Below, in pieces: positions 37,398 through 49,880 of a DNA stretch of 64,000 bases. Each line of letters starts with the position of its first letter. Position 1 is the stretch's first letter. A model generated the notes under the pieces. That model was not told the origin of the DNA and made no database searches. It saw nothing but the letters and a program-made list of their open reading frames with translations. Origin of the DNA: Takakia lepidozioides (taxonomy: Eukaryota > Streptophyta > Takakiopsida > Takakiales > Takakiaceae); NCBI GenBank assembly GCA_030704615.1, contig CM060734.1, forward strand, positions 434,001 to 498,000, in the 5' to 3' direction. Made by a program: the position numbers and the translations under genes.

Positions 37398-39343
37398 AAC
37401 ACCCAAGGCAATGGGAAGGCCAAAGCCATGAGATATCAGCCTCCTCTCCCGCCATGACCATGGTGTGGAGCACGCAAGTCCTTCATAAGGTAAGATCTTC
37501 TCCAGCAAAAATATGTTGGCTAATTGGTCATGGAGAGTAAGGCATCCTTGAAGGTACCTGAGATAAGCATAGAACATCTATAGGGCTTCTGAATGCTGAA
37601 ATTTTGAGCTAGGCCTTGGTAAGACAGCTTGCTGGAGTAGACGTGTACACCTCATACATGTCCGGTCAATGCACATTACTCTTGTTTGCCGGTCCCCTGT
37701 AGCCGATGCCTTATGTCAGATTTAGATACCTCATGATAGAATGAGTTCCATTTCTTTGGCTCAAATGTTTCCATGTTTCTCCTTTATGGCTTTGCTCTTT
37801 ATAGCACCATAAAAAAATACCCAATTATGATGTGCTGCTGGTAGATGTTTTGTCTGAATATAACCAGGCGGTAAAACCCCTGCCAGACTTCATCACCTAA
37901 GTCCCAATAACCTGCCCCCTTTGTTTTGTACACCCAAAACAAGGGTGGGTAAACACTAAAAGTCTGATATAAGATTTCCCGATTGTTACTTTATGACAAT
38001 CATTAGGGCGACTATCTCTTGTTCCCTATGGCATACTGATGTGACAATGGAGCAACGATATGACAAGCTGATGGCTTTAAAGAGATCTGGTAACATGCTA
38101 CAATGTAGGGCAGACCTGTTTTTCATGACCAGACAGTGTTCTTGAATGTACAAGCACTGGAAACTTAGCCTCTTTTAGAAGCTGGTTACTTAGGACACTT
38201 GATACCATGCCAAACTGATATGGATGGATCTTTCGTGGCCAAATCCGGTCCTTGGTTATATGCCCTCGAATGTTACCTATTTTCCTTTCCAAACGGTAAG
38301 ACATTGGTAGATGTGAAGAGAATGATTCGGCATTGTATTCAAGTTGCTTTAGGATAAATAGTACCAAAGTAACCTGCAGGCCCGATGGGATGAGCAATTC
38401 AGATTCTTTGTGTTTCCTATGGATGATTGCATGGCATGTAAATCTGATTACAGCCTGTTATGGTAATGATTTCCCTACCCCAGACATAGAACTTGGTCTT
38501 GGGGCATGGAATAAGAGGTGGGAATATTACTCTACCCTACCATTGAATTACACACCAGCCCCAGATCTAAAACAGATCATGGGGCAAAAACATGGTGTCA
38601 ATAAGTGACTTGATGTGCGAAATAGGGCAGCTGATTACACCCGTTGTATAAGCTGCCAAATATTCAGTCCGTAACCCTGCTTTGGTGATGTTCTCTATGT
38701 AAAGAAATGCTCTTATTTTGTTCTTACGCCTTCTACGATCATAAATGGCTTCTTTAAGACCAACAGACATTTCCAGCCATGAACAGTGATCAATGGATCT
38801 TTATTTGGACATGGATACTTACTGCTCAGTCACTTTGGTATGTCCAATGATACAAAGAACCCAAAACTATACTAGTTCTTGGGCCAACAATAAATTAGGA
38901 TGGTTGTTTATGCCTTGGTATGTAAGCTGACCAAAAAATACAGACCGAATGACATGGCATGTCATGAATGGCACTTTTTAGCATGCTGAACAACGGTTTT
39001 CCTGCTATGAACAGTGGTAATCGAGTCTCTAATTTTTCCCACCCAGAGACTTCATTGACTTTGAAGTCTGGGATTTGTCATAAAGCTGACTTGTGAATGA
39101 AGAATGGTTGATAATGAGGCTGATTCGTCGTTAATTTTACAATGACCTTGTCAGGTCTTGGTCCATGTCTGTCGCGACGAGACCTAAGCTCTCCCTCTCT
39201 GATTTAGACCAGTGTACTTGGTGGTTCTTGTACACATTATCAACCAATCTCCCTTCTGTTTTCAGTTTTATGTTTGATTTACTAACACCTTGGTCTGAGC
39301 ATGACAAAAGGTTATCAATATATGTTCCTGATCGAAGTGATGA
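37398..39343 (+). repeat. Macrosatellite unit 10
   Basis: 1,946 bp with scattered indels (for example an extra CTTTCC near 38285). Variants CACGCAAG and GCACTGG. Confidence 0.94.
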
Positions 39344-40390
39344 ACCAAGGCAATGGGAAGGCCAAAGCCATGAGATATCAGCCTCCTCTCCCGCCATGAC
39401 CATGGTGTGGAGCACGCAAGTCCTTCATAAGGTAAGATCTTCTCCAGCAAAAATATGTTTTGGCTAATTGGTCATGGAGAGTAAGGCCTCCTTGAAGGTA
39501 CCTGAGATAAGCATAGAACATCTATAGGGCTTCTGAATGCTGAAATTTTGAGCTGGGCCTTGGTAAGACAGCTTGCTGGAGTAGACGTGTACACCTTATA
39601 CATGATCCGGTCAATGCACATTACTCTTGTTTGCCGGTCCCCTGTAGCCGATGCTTATGTCAGATTTAGATACCACCTCATGATAAGAATGAGTTCCATT
39701 TCTTTGGCTCAAATGTTTCCATGTTTCCTCCTGGTTATGGCTTTGCTCTTTATAGCACCATAAAAAAAATACCCAATTATGATGTGCTGCTGTAGATGTT
39801 TTGTCTGAATATACCAGGCGGTAAAACCCCTGCCAGAACTTCATCACCTAAGTCCCATACCTGCCCTTTGGTTTTGTACACCCAAAACAAGGGTGGGTAA
39901 ACACTAAAAGTCTGATATAGATTTCCCGATTGTTACTTTATGACAATCATTAGGCGACTATCTCTTGTCCCTATGGCATACTGATGTGACAATTGCGCAA
40001 CGATATGACAAGCTGATGGCTTTACAGAGATCTGGTAACATGCTACAATGTAGGGCTATGAACAGTGGTAATCGAGTCTCTAATTTTTCCCACCCAGAGA
40101 CTTCATTGACTTTGAAGTCTGGGATTTGTCATAAAGCTGACTGTGAATGAAGAATGGTTGATAATGAGGCTGATTCGTCGTTAATTTTACAATGACCTTG
40201 TCAGGTCTTGGTCCATGTCTGTCGACGAGACATAAGCTCTCCCTCTCTGATTTAGACCAGTGTACTTGGTGGTTCTTGTACACATTATCAACCAATCTCC
40301 CTTCTGTTTTCAGTTTTATGTTTGATTTACTAACACCTTGGTCTGAGCATGACAAAAGGTTATCAATATATGTTCCTGATCGAAGTGATG
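39344..40390 (+). repeat. Macrosatellite unit 11 with internal deletion
   Basis: Only 1,047 bp. At about 40057 the sequence jumps from CTACAATGTAGGG to CTATGAACAGTGG, losing about 900 bp of the unit. The part after the junction shares the AATCGAGTCTC variant and the GTCTGTCG(CG)ACGAGAC variant with the preceding unit. Confidence 0.92.
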
Positions 40391-42313
40391 AACCAAGGCA
40401 ATGGGAAGGCCAAAGCCATGAGATATCAGCCTCCTCTCCCGCCATGACCATGGTGTGGAGCACGCAAGTCCTTCATAAGGTAAGATCTTCTCCAGCAAAA
40501 ATATGTTTTGGCTAATTGGTCATGGAGAGTAAGGCATCCTTGAAGGTACCTGAGATAAGCATAGAACATCTATAGGGCTTCTGAATGCTGAAATTTTGAG
40601 CTGGCCCTTGGTAAGACAGCTTGCTGGAGTAGACGTGTACACCTTATACATGATCCGGTCAATGCACATTACTCTTGTTTGCCGGTCCCCTGTAGCCGAT
40701 GCTTATGTCAGATTTAGATACCACCTCATGATAAGAATGAGTTCCATTTCTTTGGCTCAAATGTTTCCATGTTTCCTCCTGGTTATGGCTTTGCTCTTTA
40801 TAGCACCATAAAAAAAATACCCAATTATGATGTGCTGCTGGTAGATGTTTTGTCTGAATATACCAGGCGGTAAAACCCCTGCCAGGACTTCATCACCTAA
40901 GTCCCATACCTGCCCTTTGGTTTTGTACACCCAAAAGCAAGGGTGGGTAAACACTAAAAGTCTGATATAAGATTTCCCGATTGTTACTTTATGACAATCA
41001 TTAGGGCGACTATCTCTTGTCCCTATGGCATACTGATGTGACAATTGAGCAACGATATGACAAGCTGATGGCTTTAAAGAGATCTGGTAACATGCTACAA
41101 TGTAGGGCAGACCTGTTTCATGACCAGACATGTTCTTGAATGTACAAGCACTGGAAACTTAGCCTCTTTAGAAGCTGGTTTATTACTTAGGACACTTGAA
41201 TACCATGCCAAACTGATATGGATGGATCTTTCGTGGCCAAACAATCGGTCCTTGGTTATAGCCCTCGAATGTTTACCTATTTTCCAAAACGGTAAGACAT
41301 TGGTAGATTGAAGAGAATGATTCGGCTTGTCTTCAAGTTGCTTTAGGATAAATAGTACCAAAGTAACCTGCATGCCCGATGGGATGAGCAATTCAGATTC
41401 TTTGTGTTTCCTATGGATGATTGCATGGATGTAAATCTGATTACAGCCTGTCATGGTAATGATTTCCCTACCCCAGACATAGAACTTGGTCTTTGGGCAT
41501 GGAATAAGAGGTGGGAATATTTACTATACCCTACCATTGAAATTACACACCAGCCCCAGATCTAAAACAGATCATGGTGCCAAAACCATGGTGTCAATAA
41601 GTGACTTGATGTGCGAAATAGGGCAGCTGATTACACCCCGTTGTATAAGCTGCCATTGGTGATGTTCTCTATGTAAAGAAATGCTCTTATTTTGTTCTTA
41701 CGCCTTCTACGATCATAAATGGCTTCTTTAAGACCAACAGACATTTCCAGCCATGAACAGTGATCAATGGATCTTTATTTGGACATGGATACTTACTGCT
41801 CAGTCACTTTGGTATGTCCAATGATACAAAGAACCCAAAACTATACTAGTTCTTGGGCAACAATAAATTAGGATGGTTGGTTATGCCTTGGTATGTAAGC
41901 TGACCAAAAAATACAGACCGAATGACATGGCATGTCATGAATGGCACTTTTTAGCATGCTGAACAACGGTTTCCTGCTATGAACAGTGGTAATCGAGTCT
42001 CTAATTTTTCCCACCCAGAGACTTCATTGACTTTGAAGTCTGGGATTTGTCATAAAGCTGACTTGTGAATGAAGAATGGTTGATAATGAGGCTGATTCGT
42101 CGTTAATTTTACAATGACCTTGTCAGGTCTTTGTCCATGTCTCGACGAGACATAAGTATCTTCCCTCTCTGATTTAGACCAGTGTACTTGGTGGTTCTTG
42201 TACACATTATCAACCAATCTCCCTTCTGTTTTCAGTTTATATGTTTGATTTACTAACACCTTGGTCTGAGCATGACAAAAGGTTATCCAATATATGTTCC
42301 TGATCGAAGTGAT
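40391..42313 (+). repeat. Macrosatellite unit 12
   Basis: 1,923 bp, with small deletions, for example loss of the AATATTCAGTCCGTAACC segment near 41655. It carries the AATCGAGTCTC variant. Confidence 0.93.
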
Positions 42314-44343
42314 GAACCAAGGCAATGGGAAGGCCAAAGCCATGAGAGATATCAGCCTCCTCTCCCGCCATGACCCATGGTGTGGAGCACGCAAGTCCTT
42401 CATAAGGTAAGATCTTCTCCAGCAAAAAATATGTTGGCTAATTGGTCATGGAGAGTAAGGCATCCTTGAAGGTACCTGAGATAAGCATAGAACATCTATA
42501 GGCTTCTGAATGCTGAAATTTTGAGCTAGGCCTTGGTAAGACAGCTTGCTGGAGTAGACGTGTACACCTTATACATGATCCGGTCAATGCACATTACTCT
42601 TGTTTGCCGGTCCCCTGTAGCCGATGCCTTATGTCAGATTTAGATACCTCATGATAAGAATGAGTTCCATTTCTTTGGCTCAAATGTTTCCATGTTCTCC
42701 TGGTTATGGCTTTGCTCTTTATAGCACCATAAAAAAAATACCCAATTATGATGTGCTGCTGTAGATGTTTTGTCTGAATATAACCAGGCGGTAAAACCCC
42801 TGCCAGACTTCATCACCTAAGTCCCAATACCTGCCCCCTTTGGTTTTGTAACACCCAAAAACAGGGGTGGGTAAACACTAAAAGTCTGATATAAGATTTC
42901 CCGATTGTTACTTTATGACAATCATTAGGGCGACTATCTCTTGTTCCCTATGGCATACTGATGTGACAATGGAGCAACGATATGACAAGCTGATGGCTTT
43001 AAAGAGATTCTGGTTAACATGCTACAATGTAGGGCAGACCTGTTTTCATGACCAGACAGTGTTCTTGAATGTAAGCACTGGAACTTAGCCTCTTTTAGAA
43101 GCTGGTTACTTTAGGACACTTGATACCATGCCAAACTGATATGGATGGATCTTTCGTGGCCAAATCCGGTCCTTGGTTATATGCCTCGAAGTTTCAACCT
43201 ATTTGCAAACGGTAAGAATTGGTTAGATGGAAGAGAATGATTCGGGCATGGTATTCAAGTGCTTTAGGATAAATAGTACCAAAGTAACCTGAGGCCCGAT
43301 GGGATGAGCAATTCAGATTCTTTGTGTTCCTATGGATGATTGCATGGATGTAAATCTGATTACAGCTGTCATGGTTCTGATTTCCATACCCCAGACAAGA
43401 AATTGGGCTTGGCGGCTGGAATAAGGAGGTGGGGAATATTAATTACCCTACATGAAAATCACCCCAGCCCAGATCTAAAACCGATCATGGGGCAAAAAAA
43501 GGGGTAATAAGGTACTTGATGTGCGAAATAGAGCTGATTACACAAAGTGGTTAAGCGCCAATATTCAGTCCGTAAAAGCCCTGCTTTGTGATGTTCTCTA
43601 TGTTTAACGCCATGCTTTATGTTGTTCTTACGCCTTCTCCGATCATACATGGCTGCTTTAAGACAACAGACATTTCCAGCCATGACAAGTGGATCATATG
43701 GATTTTAGTTGGACATGGATCGCTTAACTGTCAGTCACTTTGGTATGTCCAATGTACAAAGGAACCCAAAACTCTATAAGGAACCCAAAACTCTATATGC
43801 TCAGTCACTTTGGTATGTCCAATGATACAAAGAACCCAAAACTATACTAGTTCTTGGGCCAACAATAAATTAGGATGGTTGGTTATGCCTTGGTATGTAA
43901 GCTGACCAAAAATACAGACCGAATGACATGGCATGTCATGAATGGCACTTTTTAGCATGCTGAACAACGGTTTCCTACTATGAACAGTGGTAATCGAGTC
44001 TCTAATTTTTCCCACCCAGAGACTTCATTGACTTTGAAGTCTGGGATTTGTCATAAAGCTGACTTGTGAATGAAGAATGGTTGATAATGAGGCTGATTCG
44101 TCGTTAATTTTACAATGACCTTGTCAGGTCTTTGTCCATGTCTCGACGAGACATAAGCATCTTCCCTCTCTGATTTAGACCAGTGTACTTGGTGGTTCTT
44201 GTACACATTATCAACCAATCTCCCTTCTGTTTTCAGTTTTATGTTTGATTTACTAACACCTTGGTCTGAGCATGACAATTTACTACACCTTGGTCTGAGC
44301 ATGACAAACAGGTTATCAATATATGTTCCTGATTGAAGTGACT
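42314..44343 (+). repeat. Macrosatellite unit 13, noisy with short duplications
   Basis: 2,030 bp. 43050-43798 is the noisiest stretch of the window. It ends with AAGGAACCCAAAACTCTATA twice and then restarts at TGCTCAGTCACTTTGG in clean sequence, repeating about 70 bp already read. A second short duplication (CACCTTGGTCTGAGCATGAC) is at about 44250-44308. Both look like assembly seams. Confidence 0.9.
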
Positions 44344-45848
44344 GAACCAAGGCAATGGGAAGGCCAAAGCCATGAGATATCAGCCTCCTCTCCCGCCATG
44401 ACCATGGTGTGGAGCACGCAAGTCCTTCATAAGGTAAGATCTTCTCCAGCAAAAATATGTTGGCTAATTGGTCATGGAGAGTAAGGCATCCTTGAAGGTA
44501 CCTGAGATAAGCATAGAACATCTATAGGGCTTCTGAATGCTGAAATTTTGAGCTAGGCCTTGGTAAGACAGCTTGCTGGAGTAGACGTGTACACCTTATA
44601 CATGATCCGGTCAATGCACATTACTCTTGTTTGCCGGTCCCCTGTAGCCGATGCCTTATGTCAGATTTAGATACCTCATGATAAGAATGAGTTCCATTTC
44701 TTTGGCTCAAATGTTTCCATGTTTCTCCTGGTTATGGCTTTGCTCTTTATAGCACCATAAAAAAAATACCCAATTATGATGTGCTGCTGGTAGATGTTTT
44801 GTCTGAATATAACCAGGCGGTAAACCCCTGCCAGACTTCATCACCTAAGTCCCAATACCTGCCCCCTTTGGTTTTGTACACCCAAAACAAGGGGTGGGTA
44901 AACACTAAAAGTCTGATATAAGATTTCCCGATTGTTACTTTATGACAATCATTAGGGCGACTATCTCTTGTTCCCTATGGCATACTGATGTGACAATGGA
45001 GCAACGATATGACAAGCTGATGGCTTTAAAGAGATCTGGTAACATGCTACAATGTAGGGCAGACCTGTTTTCATGACCAGACAGTGTTCTTGAATGTACA
45101 AGCACTGGAAACTTAGCCTCTTTTAGAAGCTGGTTACTTTAGGACACTTGATACCATGCCAAACTGATATGGATGGATCTTTCGTGGCCAAATCCGGTCC
45201 TTGGTTATATGCCCTCGAATGTTTACCTATTTTCCAAAACGGTAAGACATTGGTAGATGTGAAGAGAATGATTCGGGCATTGTATTCAAGTTGCTTTAGG
45301 ATAAATAGTACCAAAGTAACCTGCAGGCCCGATGGGATGAGCAATTCAGATTCTTTGTGTTTCCTATGGATGATTGCATGGCATGTAAATCTGATTACAG
45401 CCTGTCATGGTAATGATTTCCCTACCCCAGACATAGAACTTGGTCTTGGGGCATGGAATAAGAGGTGGGAATATTACTCTACCCTACCATTGAAATTACA
45501 CACCAGCCCCAGATCTAAAACAGATCATGGGGCAAAAAACATGGTGTCAATAAGTGACTTGATGTGCGAAATAGGGCAGCTGATTACACCCCGTTGTATA
45601 AGCTGCCAAATATTCAGTCCGTAACCCTGCTTTGGTGATGTTCTCTATGTAAAGAAATGCTCTTATTTTGTTCTTACGCCTTCTACGATCATAAATGGCT
45701 TCTTTAAGACCAACAGACATTTCCAGCCATGAACAGTGATCAATGGATCTTATTTGGACATGGATACTTACTGCTCAGTCACTTTGGTATGTCCAATGAT
45801 ACAAAGAACCCAAAACTATACTAGTTCTTGGGCCAACAATAAATTAGG
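44344..45848 (+). repeat. Macrosatellite unit 14, partial
   Basis: Clean sequence with both marker ORFs open, ending at AACAATAAATTAGG, where the orientation flips. Confidence 0.95.
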
Positions 45849-48381
45849 TGGGGCTGGTGTGTAATTTCAATTGTAGGGTAGAGTAATATTCCCACCTCTT
45901 ATTCCATGCCCCAAGACCAAGTTCTATGTCTGGGATAGGGAAATCATTACCATAACAGGCTGTAATCAGATTTACATGCCATGCAATCATCCATAGGAAA
46001 CACAAAGAATCTGAATTGCTCATCCCATCAGGCCTGCAGGTTACTTTGGTATTATTTATCCTAAAGCAACTTGAATACAATGCCTGAATCATTCTCTCCA
46101 CATCTACCAATGTCTTACCGTTTTGGAAAATAGGTAAACATTCGAGGGCATATAACCAAGGACCGGATTTGGCCACAAAAGATCCATCCATATCAGTTTG
46201 GCATGGTATCAAGTGTCCTAAAGTAACCAGCTTCTAAAAGAGGCTAAGTTTCCAATGCTTGTACATTCAAGAACACCGTCTGGTCATGAAAACAGGTCTG
46301 CCCTACATTGTAGCATGTTACCAGATCTCTTTAAAGCCATCAGCTTGTCATATCGTTGCTCCATTGTCACATCAGTATGCCATAGGGAACAAGAGATAGT
46401 CGCCCTAATGATTGTCATAAAGTAACAATCGGGAAATCTTATATCAGACTTTTAGTGTTTACCCACCCCTTGTTTTGGGTGTACAAAACCAAAGGGGGCA
46501 GGTATTGGGACTTAGGTGATGAAGTCTGGCAGGGTTTACCGCCTGGTTATATTCAGACAAAACATCTACCAGCAGCATATCATAATTGGGTATTTTTTTT
46601 ATGGTGCTATAAAGAGCAAAGCCATAACCAGGAGAAACATGGAAACATTTGAGCCAAAGAAATGGAACTCGTTCTTATCATAAGGTATCTAAATCTGACA
46701 TAAGGCATCGGCTACAGGGGACCGGCAAACAAGAGTAATGTGCATTGACCGGATCATGTATAAGGTGTACACGTCTACTCCAGCAAGCTGTCTTACCAAG
46801 GCCTAGCTCAAAATTTCAGCATTCAGAAGCCCTATAGATGTTCTATGCTTATCTCAGGTACCCTCGAGGATGCCTTACTCTCCATGACCAATTAGCCAAC
46901 ATATTTTTGCTGGAGAAGATCTTACCTTATGAAGGACTTGCTTGCTCCACACCATGGTCATGGCGGGAGAGGAGGCTGATATCTCATGGCTTTGGCCTTC
47001 CCATTGCCTTGGGTTCATCACTTCAATCAGGAACATATATTGATAACCTTTTGTCATGCTCAGACCAAGGTGTTAGTAAATCAATCATAAAACTGAAAAC
47101 AGAAGGGAGATTGGTTGATAATGTGTACAAGAACCACCAAGTACACTGGTCTAAATCAGAGAGGGAAGATACTTATGTCTCGTCGAGACATGGACAAAGA
47201 CCCGACAAGGTCATTGTAAAATTAACGACGAATCAGCCTCGTTATCAACCATTCTTCATTCACAAGTCAGCTTTATGACAAATCCCAGACTTCAAAGTCA
47301 ACGAAGTCTCTGGGTGGGGGGGGGGGGGGAATTAGAGACTCAATTACCACTGTTCATAGCAGGAAACCGTTGTTCAGCATGCTAAAAAAAGCCATTCATG
47401 ACATGCCATGTCATTCGGTTTGTATTTTTTGGTCAGCTTACATACCAAGGCATAACCAACCATCCTAATTTATTGTTGGCCCAAAAACTAGTATAGTTTT
47501 GGGTTCTTTGTATCATTGGACATAACCAAAGTGACTGAGCAGTAAGTATCCATGTCCAAATAAAGATCCATTGATCACTGTTCATGGCCGGAAAATGTCT
47601 GTTGGTCTTAAAGAAGCCATTTATGATCATGGAAGGCTTAAGAACAAAATAAGAGCATTTCTTTACATAGAGAACATCACCAAAGCAGGGTTACGGACTG
47701 ATATTTGGCAGCTTATACAACGGGGTGTAATCAGCTGCCCTATTTCGCACATCAAGTCACTTATTGACGCCATGTTTTTTGCCCCATGATCTGTTTTAGA
47801 TCTGGGGCTGGTGTGTAATTTCAATGGTAGGGTAGAGTAATATTCCCACCTCTTATTCCATGCCCCAAGACCAAGTTCTATGTCTGGGGTAGGGAAATCA
47901 TTACCATAACAGGCTGTAATCAGATTTACATGCCATGCAATCATCCATAGGAAACACAAAGAATCTGAATTGCTCATCCCATCAGGCCTGCAGGTTACTT
48001 TGGTATTATTTATCCTAAAGCAACTTGAATACAATGCCTGAATCATTCTCTTCACATCTACCAATGTCTTACCGTTTTGGAAAATAGGTAAACATTCGAG
48101 GGCATATAACCAAGGACCGGATTTGGCCACAAAAGATCCATCCATATCAGTTTGGCATGGTATCAAGTGTCCTAAAGTCACCAGCTTCTAAAAGAGGCTA
48201 AGTTTCCAATGCTTGTACATTCAAGAACACCGTCTGGTCATGAAAACAGGTCTGCCCTACATTGTAGCATGTTACCAGATCTCTTTAAAGCCATCAGCTT
48301 GTCATATCGTTGCTCCATTGTCACATCAGTATGCCATAGGGAACAAGAGATAGTCGCCCTAATGATTGTCATAAAGTAACA
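45849..48381 (-). repeat. Inverted satellite block (right flank of array), about 1.3 units
   Basis: This is the reverse complement of the unit, from GGGGCTGGTGTGTAATTTC through the unit start (about 47010) and on into the previous unit, to GTCATAAAGTAACA. A long G-run (about 47313-47329) again replaces the usual GGGTGGGAAAAATTAG. It ends at the LTR of the minus-strand gypsy relic. Confidence 0.94.
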
Positions 48382-48811
48382 TGCAACATAGGTTGTCCGA
48401 CGGTATGCTTTCAGAAACGATTACGGAGTAATTGTTTTAAAGATAGCTAAACCATGAACATCGTATGAATTCATCTCCCTGCAGGCTGCTTAATCCTATT
48501 GATTAAGCTCAACTTACAGTCTCTTTGGCATGAAAGATCTTAGTCGAAAAGACCGAAGTCGTTAAGCAAATGGTAGTTAAGGAAAACAAGAACTATCGTG
48601 AGATGATACACATTCTCACCATCTCACGTTCTCTCATAATGCACAATCTCTCCATCTCACGTTCACTCTACACAGAGATACTTCGAATAGCATGGCTTTA
48701 CCTCAGAGTTCGTCATATCATCACAGAGGTACACATTGAATCACTCTGAGTCCGTGAATACACACTGATCACTGATACTCATATTGCTCTCATTCTAAGT
48801 TGTGTGCAGCT

Positions 48812-48819
48812 TTTTTATA
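48812..48819 (-). promoter_or_regulatory. TATA box of the split LTR
   Basis: TATAAAAA on the minus strand, in the middle of the reconstructed LTR, where a U3/R boundary is expected. Confidence 0.6.
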
Positions 48820-49045
48820 CTATGCTCGAAAGAGCCGTTACAGCTTGCGGTCGTTAATGACCGTTTGCCTAACTGCCTACGCAACCTAAAAGGTTTGCTA
48901 AAAAAGTGGCTCGTTGTAGTGGTCGTGAGTCATAGTGGTAAACGGTCCACTACTCCCTCTATTGGTTAAAGCCGATGCTAACGTGGCCGTGTGATATCGT
49001 GGTTCACGGCCCACGGTCACTACACTACTCACTACTGCTCCCGTG

Positions 49046-49054
49046 GTAATGTAC
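49046..49054. repeat. Target-site duplication, left (GTAATGTAC)
   Basis: GTAATGTAC is repeated exactly at 57101-57109 on the other side of the transposon. Nine bases is typical of Mutator-like elements. Confidence 0.85.
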
Positions 49055-49085
49055 GGGGGTTGCTATTCCATGAGCTCATGAGCGG
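49055..49085. repeat. Left terminal inverted repeat
   Basis: GGGGGTTGCTATTCCATGAG followed by CTCATGAGC. Further CTCATG words continue to about 49255. Confidence 0.8.
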
Positions 49086-49284
49086 GCATGGCTCACCCAT
49101 GAGCCGCAAAGTAACACACTTCGAATTTTGGCAGATTTTTTTCGGGCCCAAAACTATAAAATAATCAAAAATCGAAGATTTCCGCGCTCATGCTGGAAGC
49201 ACTCCGCTCATGAGTACCAGTGTACGCTCATGACTTGGAGCCCAGGCTCATGGACCGCTAGGCCAGGTCATAGAAAAACTGAAT

Positions 49285-49800
49285 TCTGGGCAATAACGGC
49301 ACCGAAATTATCCCAGAGGCAGAGACGCAAGCGGAATTAGGATCCGGGTTTGCAGACTCCGAAAACGCAATGGCGACCTATAACCGTGGATAGTACTGTT
49401 GCAGAAGTGCATGATGGTTGGGTATAACGGCGCCGTAATTGGGCACAGGAAAAGAAATAGCCGGCTGAAGGCTCGGGAGTGAAGCCAACAACGGTGAAAG
49501 TAATTGGGCTCCGCCAACCAAATACCCGGCTGCATCCTCCGGAGTGCAGGCGATAACGGCGCCGAAATGGGCGCCGAAAATCAAATACTCGGTTGAAGCC
49601 ACCGGAGTGCAACCGATAATGGCGCCGAAATTGGGTCCGGAAACCAAATACCCGGCTGAAGGCTAGGGATTGCAACCAATAACGGCGCCGAAATTGACCT
49701 GCGGAAACAAAATTCTCGGCTGAAGCTTCCGCACTCCATCCAATAACGGCGCCAAAATTGGGCTCCGGAGAGCAAATACCCGCCTTACGGTAAGGGAGGC
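49285..49800. repeat. 63-bp subterminal tandem repeat with GGCGCC half-palindromes
   Basis: AATAACGGCGCCGAAATTGG-type cores at about 49299, 49425, 49553, 49615, 49678 and 49741 are spaced by 62-64 bp or twice that. Between them lies ACCAAATACCCGGCTGAAG(G/C). The reading frames through it are repeat shadows, not genes. Confidence 0.85.
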
Positions 49801-49880
49801 CTTGCTCTCATTTTGCTCTTCACTCTTCTCTGTTGTGCCCATCTCCTCCCTGCTTTGAGTTTGTGCTATGTCGTGAGGCC

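Larger units (their letters stand above)
48382..49054 (-). mobile_element. Distal part of a minus-strand gypsy LTR, split by the DNA transposon
   Basis: Read on the minus strand, this continues 57242-57101 after removing the 8-kb transposon and one copy of its target duplication. It has a clear TATA box (TATAAAA, minus strand of 48812-48819) and ends GTTGCA at 48382, giving TG...CA ends and an LTR of about 810 bp. No gene is seen in it. Confidence 0.72.

Noticed and set aside
6199-48381. One giant TIR transposon bounded by the inverted satellite blocks
   Set aside because: The inverted blocks are parts of the satellite unit starting at different unit positions; no target duplication or defined ends exist.
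49308-49775. Minus-strand repeated protein (RLHSGG, FRRRYR)
   Set aside because: Translation of the 63-bp tandem repeat; all three frames are open and repetitive.
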